In this document: positions 56,810-64,000 of the stretch, piece after piece
Layout: each line of letters begins with the position of its first letter
Numbering within the stretch: position 1 is the stretch's first letter
DNA from: Pseudomonas sp. ZH-FAD
Lineage (GTDB): Bacteria > Pseudomonadota > Gammaproteobacteria > Pseudomonadales > Pseudomonadaceae
NCBI RefSeq assembly: GCF_002803095.1
Contig: NZ_PGLR01000006.1
Coordinates: forward strand, 62,001-126,000
Direction: 5' to 3'
Length of the DNA stretch: 64,000 bases
The notes under the pieces: generated by a model
What the model was told of the DNA's origin: nothing
Database searches by the model: none
What the model saw: only the letters and a program-made list of their open reading frames with translations
Position numbers and translations under genes: made by a program

Positions 56810-57268
56810 ATGCGTATCGGCCTGATCGCTGACACCCACAACCTGCTGCGCCCCGAAGCGCTGGCAGCGCTGCAAGGCGTCGATCATCTGATCCATGCCG
56901 GCGATATCGGCGGGCCGCACATCCTGACCGAGCTGGAGCGCATCGCACCGCTGTCGGTGGTACGCGGCAACAACGACCGGGAGGCTTGGGCCGATAACAT
57001 TCCCGAGGCGCTGACGCTGCGCTTCGCAGACATCACGCTCTATGTCCTGCACGACCTGAAGCAACTGAATATCGACCCCAGAGCGCTTGGAATCGATGTG
57101 GTAATCGCCGGGCACTCGCACAAACCCCTGCAGGAAACCCGCGACGGCGTGCTCTATCTCAACCCCGGCAGCGCAGGGCCACGGCGCTTCAAGCTGCCCA
57201 TCGGCGTGGGCCTCCTGCATATCGAGGATGGCCGGGCACGGGCCGAGCTGATCACGCTGCAGGTCTGA
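56810..57268 (+). CDS. YfcE/MJ0936-type metallophosphoesterase
   Basis: A 152-residue calcineurin-like phosphoesterase. Metal-binding motifs in order: DTHN (residues 8-11), GDIGG, GNNDRE and GHSHKP, with the terminal NPGSAGPRR segment. YfcE-like enzymes hydrolyse phosphodiesters such as bis-pNPP in vitro, and the natural substrate is unclear. The ATG at 56810 is set by the conserved MRIGLIADTH opening; the longer frame would run into the ilvD terminator. The AGG of AGGAGCCC upstream serves as ribosome site. Confidence 0.92.
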   Translation: MRIGLIADTHNLLRPEALAALQGVDHLIHAGDIGGPHILTELERIAPLSVVRGNNDREAWADNIPEALTLRFADITLYVLHDLKQLNIDPRALGIDVVIAGHSHKPLQETRDGVLYLNPGSAGPRRFKLPIGVGLLHIEDGRARAELITLQV

Positions 57269-57342
57269 TGCGGGAGCCGGAATTGAAATAGTTGGATGAA
57301 GCGGATCGCCGCCCGGCCTACCCTACAGCCATGCCCGTTCGA

Positions 57343-57364
57343 GTAGGGTGGGCTTCAGCCCACC
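57343..57364. repeat. Dispersed short hairpin repeat (GGTGGGCT-TC-AGCCCACC)
   Basis: An 18-base hairpin (57347-57364) with eight-base perfect arms, preceded by GTAG. The same 18 bases occur at 63656-63673. It lies in the gap before gloA and is one of several intergenic repeat types in this genome. Confidence 0.65.
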
Positions 57365-57511
57365 AATCAAGACGCCACGCCAGCAAGGCAGATGAAAGAG
57401 TCCCATCCACCTTGCGGTGACATTCGACCTTGAAAAACGCCATGGGCGAAGCCATCTAGGCAGATACGGCCTTTCAGCACCGACCCCATTCCCTACCTGA
57501 TGGAGAACCCC

Positions 57512-58039
57512 ATGACCCTCGACGAGCTCAACGCCATTCCCGGCGTGACCGCCAAACCCGACGTCGCCACTGCCGACTTCGTCTACAACCACACCATGAT
57601 CCGCGTGAAGGATCTGCAGAAATCCCTGGATTTCTACACCCGCGTGCTGGGCTTCACCCTGCTGGAGAAGAAAGACTTCCCCGATGCCGAGTTCAGCCTG
57701 TACTTCCTCGCCTTGATCGCCGACAAGTCGCAGATCCCGGCTGACCCGGCTGCTCGCCATCAATGGCGCAAGTCGATCCCCGGCGTGTTGGAGCTGACCT
57801 ACAACTACGGCACCGAGAAAGACCCGGAATTTTCCTACCACAGCGGCAACAGCGACCCGCGCGGCTTCGGTCACCTGTGCGTATCGGTGCCGGACATCAA
57901 GGCGGCCTGCCAGCGCTTCGAAGACCTCGGTGTGGACTTCCAGAAACGCCTGACCGACGGCCGCATGCGCGACATCGCCTTCATCAAGGACCCGGACGGC
58001 TACTGGGTGGAGATCATCCAGTTCACCGAAGTGATCTGA
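57512..58039 (+). CDS. gloA: Lactoylglutathione lyase (glyoxalase I)
   Basis: A 175-residue glyoxalase I converting the methylglyoxal-glutathione hemithioacetal to lactoylglutathione. Metal ligands are recognisable in NHTMIRVKD (His), the AEFSLYFLAL strand (Glu), FGHLCVSVPD (His) and YWVEIIQF (Glu). Its length is that of the longer Pseudomonas/eukaryote-type enzyme rather than the 135-residue E. coli form. The ATG at 57512 has GGAG eight bases upstream and gives the usual MTLDELNAIPGV opening; the ATG at 57500 is less likely. A strong hairpin follows. Confidence 0.95.
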   Translation: MTLDELNAIPGVTAKPDVATADFVYNHTMIRVKDLQKSLDFYTRVLGFTLLEKKDFPDAEFSLYFLALIADKSQIPADPAARHQWRKSIPGVLELTYNYGTEKDPEFSYHSGNSDPRGFGHLCVSVPDIKAACQRFEDLGVDFQKRLTDGRMRDIAFIKDPDGYWVEIIQFTEVI

Positions 58040-58062
58040 TTATCGCGTCCGCGAAACCCGAC

Positions 58063-58092
58063 GAGGGGCTGTCTCCAGCGAGACAGCCCCTC
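58063..58092. terminator. Strong hairpin between gloA and the convergent membrane-protein gene
   Basis: Perfect 13-base arms GAGGGGCTGTCTC / GAGACAGCCCCTC with a CAGC loop, 24 bases after the gloA stop and 15 before the end of the convergent gene. No T-tract follows, so it may act as a shared transcript end or stabiliser rather than a classic terminator. Confidence 0.7.
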
Positions 58093-58106
58093 GCTCGTTG
58101 ATGGGC

Positions 58107-58754
58107 TCAACTGACGCCGACATAACGATCTGCCCGGTGATTGATCGCCAGCACCAGATTGAGCATCACCGCCCCCAGAACCGAGAGCAGAACCTTGTCT
58201 GGCGACACCACGAAGACGGCCGCCAGCACGATGCTTGCATCGATGGCCATCTGCACGGCGCCCGCCCGAAAGCCGAAGCGCTCCTGCATGTACAACGCGA
58301 GAATGTTCACCCCGCCCAGACTGGCGCGGTGGCGGAACAACATGAGCAAACCCAGGCCCATCGCAGCCCCACCGAAAAGCGCGGCATAGACCGAACTGAG
58401 GTGGGCGAAGGCGATCCACTGCGGCGTCGCCTCTGCCAGCAGCGAAACCAGCAGCACCGCGCAGCCGGTACGCAAGGTGAAGGCCCAGCCCATGCGCCAG
58501 ATACCGAGCAGGTAGAACGGCAGGTTGACCAGGCAGAACACCAGACCAAACGGCCAGCCGGCCTGGTAGTTGGCCAGAAAGGCGATGCCGACAGTCCCAC
58601 CCGTCAGCAAACCCGCATGTGCGTAGAAGGCGATGCCCAGGGCCACCAGAGCGGTGCCGAACAGCAGGGCCAGCGCATCTTCCCAGAGAGGGTGGCGCAC
58701 GAAGAGTGCAGCGACGGCATTCGGACGCTCGTCGATGGGCGATTGCTCAGACAT
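58107..58754 (-). CDS. YitT family membrane protein
   Basis: A 215-residue integral membrane protein with about five helices, matching the YitT/DUF161 family: LLFGTALVALGIAFYAHAG, LLTGGTVGIAFL and SLGGVNILALYMQERFGF are characteristic. The family function is not established; transport has been proposed. The ATG at 58754 (MSEQSPID) has an AGG nine bases upstream; an in-frame ATG eight codons earlier has no ribosome site. It lies between gloA and folA on the - strand. Confidence 0.85.
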   Translation of the reverse strand: MSEQSPIDERPNAVAALFVRHPLWEDALALLFGTALVALGIAFYAHAGLLTGGTVGIAFLANYQAGWPFGLVFCLVNLPFYLLGIWRMGWAFTLRTGCAVLLVSLLAEATPQWIAFAHLSSVYAALFGGAAMGLGLLMLFRHRASLGGVNILALYMQERFGFRAGAVQMAIDASIVLAAVFVVSPDKVLLSVLGAVMLNLVLAINHRADRYVGVS

Positions 58755-58865
58755 GAAGAAACCTGCATCAGGATGCACGAAAGCGGTTGTGGCAGAAGCA
58801 AGGCAGTGGCCGTCACGCCGCGCGGGAGAACCTGGCGGCAGAGACGACCGAAAAGATCATTATGG

Positions 58866-59384
58866 TTATGCGCTGCGGCGTTCCCACACTTCGAAGGCGT
58901 AGAACGGCGTCTCGGCCGAAGCCGGATGCTCGGCACTGGAAGTCATGCGCCAGGCCGACTCGTCGATCTCGGGGAAGAAGGCATCGCCATCAGGGTCGAG
59001 ACCGACACGCGTCAGGTACAGACGATCGGCCTGGGCCAGGCCCAGCTCATAGAGCTGCGCGCCGCCGATCAGCATCAGTTCCTCGGCGTCCTCTTCACGC
59101 GCCCAGGCGTCGGCTCGTTTGATGGCCTCTTCCAGCGTCGCGAATACCTCGGCGCCTTCCAGAGTCAGGCCCGCCTGGCGGCTGACCACGATGTTGAGCC
59201 GCCCCGGCAACGGGCGACCGAGTGAATCCCAGGTCTTGCGCCCCATGATGATCGGCTTGCCGAGGGTCAGGGCCTTGAAGTGCTTGAGATCCGCCGGCAG
59301 ATGCCAGGGCAGTTGGTTGTCGCGGCCGATCACGCGGTTGTGCGCGAGTGCGGCGATCAGGGAAAGGGGCAGTGTCTTTTTCAT
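58866..59384 (-). CDS. folA: Dihydrofolate reductase
   Basis: A 172-residue DHFR reducing dihydrofolate with NADPH. It starts MKKTLPLSLIAALAHNRVIG and has NQLPWHLPADLKHFK (substrate Asp and helix), GRKTWDSLGRPLPGR and NIVVSRQ. IGGAQLYELGLAQADRLYLT near the C-terminus is also typical. An ATG four codons upstream (59396) is possible. Longer upstream frames overlap glpQ's 5' region and are not supported. It is divergent from glpQ and corresponds to PA0350. Confidence 0.97.
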   Translation of the reverse strand: MKKTLPLSLIAALAHNRVIGRDNQLPWHLPADLKHFKALTLGKPIIMGRKTWDSLGRPLPGRLNIVVSRQAGLTLEGAEVFATLEEAIKRADAWAREEDAEELMLIGGAQLYELGLAQADRLYLTRVGLDPDGDAFFPEIDESAWRMTSSAEHPASAETPFYAFEVWERRSA

Positions 59385-59540
59385 GAGCGCGAGCATAGCA
59401 GAGCGTCCCGCGCCCCCGCAGCCCACCTTTGACTTGCCGAGTGGCGCACAGAACCGTCTAGGCTTGGACCTCTGTAGCAGAATCGTCACCCTTGTCGGTG
59501 CACGCTTGGCTTTCCATCCCCTGTGCAAGGAGGTACCACC

Positions 59541-60692
59541 ATGTTGACCAAACCGCTTCGCAGCTGGCTGCTCTGCGCTGGCCTGTTGCTACCGACCCTC
59601 GGCCTCGCCGCGCCAGCCAAGCCCGACAGCGTGCAGGCCGCCATCGACTGGGCCCAGCAACAGCCTCTGGCGCAGAAAGGCAAGCCCCATGCCGACGCCA
59701 GGCCACTGATCATCGCCCACCGTGGCGCCAGCGGCTACGCCCCCGAACACACCCTGGCCGCCTATGCCCTGGCGGTTCTGCAGGGCGCCGACTATGTCGA
59801 GCCGGACCTGGTGATGACTCGCGACGGGCAACTGGTGGCCCGCCACGACAATGAACTGGGCCTGACCACCGACGTGGCGCAGCGTCCGGAGTTCGCCAGC
59901 CGCAAGCGCACCCAGACGGTGGATGGCGTCAGCCTGGAAGGCTGGTTCAGCGAGGACTTCACCCTGGCCGAACTCAAGACCCTGCGCGCCATCGAGCGCA
60001 TCCCGCAGGTGCGCCCGGCCAACACCCGTTTCGATGGCCAGTTCGAGATCCCAACCCTGCAGGAGATCATCGACCTGGTGAAAAGTCTGCAGCTCAGCCA
60101 GCAGCGGGTCATCGGCCTGTATCCGGAAACCAAGCACCCGACCCACTTCCAGCAGATCGGCCTGGCCATGGAGCAGCCACTGGTCAAGATCCTCAAGCGC
60201 AACGGCTACAACAGCGCCAAGGCGCCGGTGTACATCCAGTCCTTCGAAGTGGAGAACCTCAAGACCCTCAGCCGTATGACCCAGGTGCGCCTGGTGCAAC
60301 TGCTGTGGACCGAGGGCCAGCCCTATGATCAGCAGGTGCTCGGCACCGGCCTGGGCTACGCCCAGATGATCACGCCCAAGGGCCTGAAGGCCATCGCCCG
60401 CTACGCCAGCGGCATCGGCCCGGAGAAAGGTATGGTCATCCCGCGCGACGCCGCCGGCAACCTGACCACGGCCACCAGCCTGGTGCGTGACGCCCATGCG
60501 GCCAAGCTCAAGGTCCATCCCTATACCTTCCGCGCCGAGAACGTGTTCCTGCCCACCAGCCTGCGCAACGGCAGCGAGCCGGCCGAACGTGGCGACATCG
60601 AGGCCGAACTGCGCGCCTTCCTCGCCACCGGCATCGACGGTCTGTTCATCGACCAGCCGGACATCGCCGTGCGCTTGCGCGAACAGCGCTGA
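59541..60692 (+). CDS. glpQ: Periplasmic glycerophosphodiester phosphodiesterase
   Basis: A 383-residue GDPD hydrolysing glycerophosphodiesters to glycerol-3-phosphate and an alcohol. The signal peptide covers about residues 1-23 (ending LGLAA). The active site has His60-Arg61 in AHRGASGYAPEHT, Glu87 and Asp89 in YVEPDLVMT, and His102 in VARHDNEL. The start at 59541 follows AAGGAGGT; six upstream codons in frame are unlikely. Length and signal match PA0347 GlpQ. Confidence 0.96.
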   Translation: MLTKPLRSWLLCAGLLLPTLGLAAPAKPDSVQAAIDWAQQQPLAQKGKPHADARPLIIAHRGASGYAPEHTLAAYALAVLQGADYVEPDLVMTRDGQLVARHDNELGLTTDVAQRPEFASRKRTQTVDGVSLEGWFSEDFTLAELKTLRAIERIPQVRPANTRFDGQFEIPTLQEIIDLVKSLQLSQQRVIGLYPETKHPTHFQQIGLAMEQPLVKILKRNGYNSAKAPVYIQSFEVENLKTLSRMTQVRLVQLLWTEGQPYDQQVLGTGLGYAQMITPKGLKAIARYASGIGPEKGMVIPRDAAGNLTTATSLVRDAHAAKLKVHPYTFRAENVFLPTSLRNGSEPAERGDIEAELRAFLATGIDGLFIDQPDIAVRLREQR

Positions 60693-60752
60693 TTCGCACC
60701 GGGGCGGATCAGGGGTTATTCTCAACCCCTGATCCGAACGACGAGACGCCGC

Positions 60753-62144
60753 GTGACAGACGCCTCCTCCCCCACACCGTTGCAACGCCTCTGGCTCAGC
60801 GAGACCATTCGCCTGCGTGAGGAACACGCCGGCCCGCTCGAAGATGCCGAAGCCAATCGCCTGGCCCGTGCCGAGCACGGAGACCTGGCCGAGCGCATCC
60901 AGCATCGCGCCCTGTTTCTGGCCCGCCGTGACGGCCAGTGGCAGGCGCTGCTGCACTGGCTGCAGGGCGCGCGCCTGGCCGGCCTGCTACTCGCCCTGCT
61001 GGCCTTGCTCAGCGGCTTCGGTCTGGCTCTGGCCGCCTTGGGTGACGGGCGCCAACCCGTCAATGTGTTCTGGGCCCTGGGCAGCCTGCTCGGGCTCAAC
61101 CTGCTGATGCTGGTGGGCTGGCTGCTCGGCCTGCTGCTGACACGCGACCACCCCGGCGCACTCGGTCGTCTTTGGCTATGGCTCAGCGAGAAGCTGGCGC
61201 GCGACGCCAGCGCAGCGCAATTGGCCCCGGCCCTGCTACTGATGCTGCAACGCCAACGCCTGACCCGCTGGGGCCTGGGCCTGCTGGTCAACGGCCTGTG
61301 GACGCTGGCCATGCTCGCCGCGCTGACCACCCTGTTGCTGCTGCTCGCCACCCGCCGCTACGGCTTCGTCTGGGAGACCACCATCCTCGCTGGCGACACC
61401 TTTATTGCCCTGACCCAGGCCATCGGCGCCCTGCCTGCGCTGCTCGGCTTCAGCCTGCCGGATATCGAAGTCATTCGCGCCAGCGGCGATGCCGCCATCG
61501 CCAGCGAAGCCGCCCGGCAGAGCTGGGCCGGCTGGCTGGTCGGCGTGGTGTTGGTCTATGGCCTGCTGCCACGCCTGCTGCTGGCGTTGCTGTGCCTGTG
61601 GCGCTGGCAGTCAGGCACGCGCAGGCTGCGCCTGGATCTCGACCTGCCGGGCTACAGCTTGCTGCGCCAGCGCCTGCAACCGGACAGCGAACGCCTCGGC
61701 GTCTGCGACCTGGCCCCGGCCGCCCTGCACCAGCCGCAAGGCGGCGCCAGTGCCCAACCTGGCAGTGGCACCCTCCTGCTCGGACTGGAGCTGGACGAGC
61801 GCCGTCCCTGGCCACCGCTGCCGCTACCACAGGGCGTGGCCGATGCCGGGGTGATCGACAGCCGCGAGCAGCGCCGCCAGTTGCTCGAACAACTGACCCG
61901 TTTCCCGCCCGAGCGCCTGGCCATCGCCTGCGACCCACGCCGCTCGCCGGATCGCGGCACCCTGGCACTGCTCGGCGAACTGGCGCGCTCGGCCTCCGCC
62001 ACGCGCATCTGGCTATTGCCACCCGCCCCCGGCGAAAGCCTGGACAGCGCGCGCCTGGCCGACTGGCATCAGGCCCTCGGCACGCTGGGACTGCCCCATG
62101 GCGACACGGCGCCGCTGAGCTGGCTGGAGAGCGGGCATGACTAG
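60753..62144 (+). CDS. DUF2868 family membrane protein
   Basis: A 463-residue protein with at least four hydrophobic helices (about 72-96, 103-129, 185-207 and 245-270), and a soluble C-terminal region rich in Pro, Leu and Arg that may be cytosolic. It starts at GTG (60753) and opens MTDASSPTPLQRLWLSETIRL, the pattern of DUF2868 proteins. These are nearly always encoded next to a DUF3482 GTPase-like protein, as here. Function is unknown; a membrane platform for the GTPase is an inference. Confidence 0.82.
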   Translation: MTDASSPTPLQRLWLSETIRLREEHAGPLEDAEANRLARAEHGDLAERIQHRALFLARRDGQWQALLHWLQGARLAGLLLALLALLSGFGLALAALGDGRQPVNVFWALGSLLGLNLLMLVGWLLGLLLTRDHPGALGRLWLWLSEKLARDASAAQLAPALLLMLQRQRLTRWGLGLLVNGLWTLAMLAALTTLLLLLATRRYGFVWETTILAGDTFIALTQAIGALPALLGFSLPDIEVIRASGDAAIASEAARQSWAGWLVGVVLVYGLLPRLLLALLCLWRWQSGTRRLRLDLDLPGYSLLRQRLQPDSERLGVCDLAPAALHQPQGGASAQPGSGTLLLGLELDERRPWPPLPLPQGVADAGVIDSREQRRQLLEQLTRFPPERLAIACDPRRSPDRGTLALLGELARSASATRIWLLPPAPGESLDSARLADWHQALGTLGLPHGDTAPLSWLESGHD

Positions 62145-62169
62145 AGAGCCGCAGGCACACGGGCTTCAT

Positions 62170-62237
62170 GTAGGAGCGAGCTCTGCTCGCGAAGCTTTTG
62201 CCGTTTGCCATGGTTCGCGAGCAGAGCTCGCTCCTAC
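62170..62237. repeat. Perfect 24-base inverted repeat inside the DUF2868/DUF3482 operon
   Basis: Perfect 24-base arms (beginning GTAGGAGCGAGCTCTGCTCG) with a 20-base loop, one of the longest hairpins in the window. It is 26 bases after the DUF2868 stop and 46 before the GTPase start. As RNA it could lower expression of the second gene or protect the first. Confidence 0.9.
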
Positions 62238-62282
62238 CTCAATGCACGCTCTGCTTCCGGGCTACCCGGCCGAGATCACGCC

Positions 62283-63653
62283 ATGAGCCCAGCACTGAAA
62301 CTCGCCCTGGTTGGCCATACCAACGTCGGCAAGACCTCGTTGCTGCGCACCCTGACCCGCGACGTGGAGTTCGGCGAAGTCTCGCCGCGTGCCAGCACCA
62401 CCCGCCATGTCGAGGGCGCGCGGCTGTCGGTGGACGGCCAGGCGCTGCTGGAGCTGTACGACACCCCCGGCCTGGAAGACGCCATCGCCCTGCTCGACCA
62501 CCTGGAGCGCCTCGACCGCCCCGGCGAGCGACTGGACGGCCCGGCGCGCCTGGTCCGCTTCCTCGAAGGCAGCGAGGCGCGCCAGCGCTATGAGCAGGAA
62601 GCCAAGGTGCTGCGCCAGTTGCTGGCCTCCGACGCCGGCCTGTACGTGATCGACGTGCGCGAGCCGGTGCTGGCCAAGTATCGCGACGAACTGGCGGTGC
62701 TGACCATGTGTGGCCGCCCGCTGCTGCCGGTGCTCAACTTCGTCGCCAGCGCCAGCCACCGCGAAGGCGAGTGGCGCGAGGCCCTGGCGCGTCTCGGCCT
62801 GCACGCCCTGGTGGCGTTCGACAGCGTGGCGCCACCCGAAGATGGCGAACGACGCCTCTACGAAAGCCTGGCCCTGCTGCTGGAGCGTTCGCGTTCCCAG
62901 TTGCAACGCCTGATCGAGGATCACGAAGCACAGCGCCAGGCCCGTCGCCAGGCCGGTAACCGCCTGATCGCCGAACTGTTGATCGACTGCGCCGCCTGCC
63001 GCCGCAGCGTCGCCGCTCAGCCGTTGCTGGAGCAGGCCGCCGTGAGCGATCTGCGTGCAGCCATTCGCCAGCGCGAACAGCGCTGCGTCGAAGCCCTGCT
63101 GCGCCTGTACGCCTTCCGCAGCAGCGATGCCAAAGCGGCCGACCTGCCGCTGCTGGACGGTCGCTGGGGCGACGATCTATTCAACCCGGAAACCCTCAAG
63201 CAGCTGGGTATCAAGGTCGGCGGCGGCATGGCGGCCGGCGCTGCCACCGGCGTCGGTGTCGACCTACTGGTCGGCGGCATCACCCTGGGCGCCGCCGCTG
63301 CACTGGGCGCAGTCATCGGCGGCAGCGCACAGACACTGCGCAACTACGGAGAAAGACTGAAGGGAAAATTGAAAGGCCAACGCGAACTGACCGTCGATGA
63401 CGCCGTGCTGCGCCTGCTCGCCCTGCGACAACAGCAACTGCTGGCGGCACTGGATAAACGCGGCCACGCCGCCATGGACGCCATCGCCCTCGGCGCCCCG
63501 CAGGAAGTCCTATGGCGCCAGGGCAAGCTGCCCGCCCCGCTGAACGTGGCACGCGCCCATCCCGAATGGTCGTCGCTCAACCCCGGCGCACGTCTGGAAG
63601 AGGCTGAACGCGCCGAGCAAGTGGAACGCCTGCGCAGCGAAATCGCCTTGTAA
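62283..63653 (+). CDS. DUF3482 GTPase-like protein
   Basis: A 456-residue protein with an N-terminal Era/TrmE-like G domain: P-loop GHTNVGKTS at residues 11-19 and G3 DTPG at 60-63. A canonical NKxD G4 is not obvious; the corresponding strand reads LPVLNFVASASH. The C-terminal half has DUF3482 helices and a Gly-rich hydrophobic hairpin at about 312-350 (GGGMAAGAATGVGVDLLVGG), a likely membrane-associating segment. The start at 62283 follows its P-loop opening MSPALKLALV; the frame upstream lies in the repeat. It partners the DUF2868 protein. Confidence 0.85.
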   Translation: MSPALKLALVGHTNVGKTSLLRTLTRDVEFGEVSPRASTTRHVEGARLSVDGQALLELYDTPGLEDAIALLDHLERLDRPGERLDGPARLVRFLEGSEARQRYEQEAKVLRQLLASDAGLYVIDVREPVLAKYRDELAVLTMCGRPLLPVLNFVASASHREGEWREALARLGLHALVAFDSVAPPEDGERRLYESLALLLERSRSQLQRLIEDHEAQRQARRQAGNRLIAELLIDCAACRRSVAAQPLLEQAAVSDLRAAIRQREQRCVEALLRLYAFRSSDAKAADLPLLDGRWGDDLFNPETLKQLGIKVGGGMAAGAATGVGVDLLVGGITLGAAAALGAVIGGSAQTLRNYGERLKGKLKGQRELTVDDAVLRLLALRQQQLLAALDKRGHAAMDAIALGAPQEVLWRQGKLPAPLNVARAHPEWSSLNPGARLEEAERAEQVERLRSEIAL

Positions 63654-63655
63654 TT

Positions 63656-63673
63656 GGTGGGCTTCAGCCCACC
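63656..63673. repeat. Dispersed short hairpin repeat, second copy
   Basis: The same 18 bases, GGTGGGCT-TC-AGCCCACC, as at 57347-57364, here three bases after the DUF3482 stop and ten before the end of thyA. It probably marks the shared 3' end of the convergent genes. Confidence 0.65.
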
Positions 63674-63683
63674 CACTTCCATC

Positions 63684-64000
63684 TCAGACGGCCACCGGCG
63701 CCTTGATATGCGGGTGCGCTTCGTAGCCGACCAGTTCGAAGTCCTCGAATTTGAAGGCCAGCAGATCCTTCACCTCGGGGTTGAGCTTCATGGTCGGCAG
63801 CGGCAGCGGCTGGCGAGTCAGCTGCAGATCGGCCTGTTCGATATGGTTGGCGTACAGGTGGCAGTCGCCGCCGGTCCAGATGAACTCGCCCGGCTGCAGG
63901 TTACACACCTGCGCCACCATCAGGGTCAGCAGCGCGTAGCTGGCGATGTTGAAAGGCACGCCGAGGAATATGTCTGCCGAACGCTGATAGAGCTGGCAGG
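63684..64000 (-). CDS. thyA: Thymidylate synthase ThyA, C-terminal part
   Basis: The last about 105 codons, cut by the right edge. They include [20 protein letters not shown], the dUMP-binding RSAD/N signature of ThyA, followed by HLYANHIEQ (folate/dUMP contacts) and a C-terminus ending IKAPVAV, the usual terminal Val. ThyA methylates dUMP using methylenetetrahydrofolate, regenerated through the nearby folA. The active-site Cys motif lies upstream of the visible part. It is convergent with the DUF3482 gene. Confidence 0.96.
   Translation of the reverse strand, partial: CQLYQRSADIFLGVPFNIASYALLTLMVAQVCNLQPGEFIWTGGDCHLYANHIEQADLQLTRQPLPLPTMKLNPEVKDLLAFKFEDFELVGYEAHPHIKAPVAV

Noticed and set aside
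54806..57220. 804-codon open frame on the - strand across ilvD and the phosphoesterase
   Set aside because: The whole frame is a shadow of ilvD and its neighbour; it even spans the ilvD terminator and has no motif.
59589..60956. 455-codon open frame on the - strand across glpQ
   Set aside because: Antisense shadow of glpQ, which has a signal peptide and full active-site motifs.

Overview
The window is a high-GC chromosomal segment of a Pseudomonas from the P. mendocina / P. oleovorans group (now also called Ectopseudomonas). Most of the order thiG-thiS-(DUF423)-mtgA-rpoH-ftsX-ftsE-ftsY-two M16 peptidases-rsmD, then tetR/aldehyde dehydrogenase/GMC oxidoreductase-coaD-fdx-ggt, mutM, ilvD-gloA-folA-glpQ-thyA is the order I remember for the PA0381-PA0342 part of P. 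aeruginosa PAO1. The species-group call rests mainly on the secreted polyester hydrolase at 53567-54409. Its mature chain is 258 residues with the catalytic triad at exactly Ser126/Asp176/His206, as in the P. mendocina cutinase. No tRNA, rRNA, CRISPR array or intact insertion sequence was seen.

Layout. 1-10.1 kb: housekeeping (thiamine sulfur carrier, peptidoglycan transglycosylase, heat-shock sigma factor, FtsEX/FtsY, periplasmic M16 pair, 16S rRNA methylase). 10.4-16.7 kb: an esterase-like hydrolase, an NTF2-like secreted protein and a tight four-gene two-component block (cytosolic GAF-type kinase, LuxR-type regulator, CHASE3/PAS hybrid kinase, stand-alone receiver). 16.7-21.5 kb: a TetR repressor divergent from an alcohol/aldehyde oxidation operon. 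A palindromic operator sits inside the operon promoter, and a short inverted-repeat element lies in its leader. 21.6-30.6 kb: CoA synthesis, ferredoxin, gamma-glutamyltransferase, Na/phosphate cotransporter, acyltransferase, MutM, HDOD protein, RlmI. 30.8-35.4 kb: a four-gene polyamine-type ABC importer whose genes are separated by REP-like hairpins.

35.9-46.6 kb: a second two-component pair (its kinase has a CxxC-x7-C motif) followed by a complete chemotaxis operon: short receptor, CheY, STAS protein, CheA, CheW, 4HB receptor, second CheW, CheR, CheD, CheB. It resembles the che2-type clusters of Pseudomonas but has its own receptor set. 46.7-54.4 kb: an AraC/GyrI-type regulator, a two-partner secretion pair (TpsB pore and a 1,291-residue TpsA with ESPR, GLUG and MBG regions), and the convergent cutinase gene. 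54.8-64 kb: ilvD, phosphodiesterase, gloA, YitT-family membrane protein, folA, glpQ, a DUF2868 membrane protein coupled to a DUF3482 GTPase, and the end of thyA.

The intergenic spaces are rich in perfect or near-perfect hairpins of several sequence families (REP-like), several of them inside operons. The most interesting items are the cutinase locus, the two signalling blocks, the operator plus inverted-repeat element before the aldehyde dehydrogenase, and the DUF2868/DUF3482 pair.
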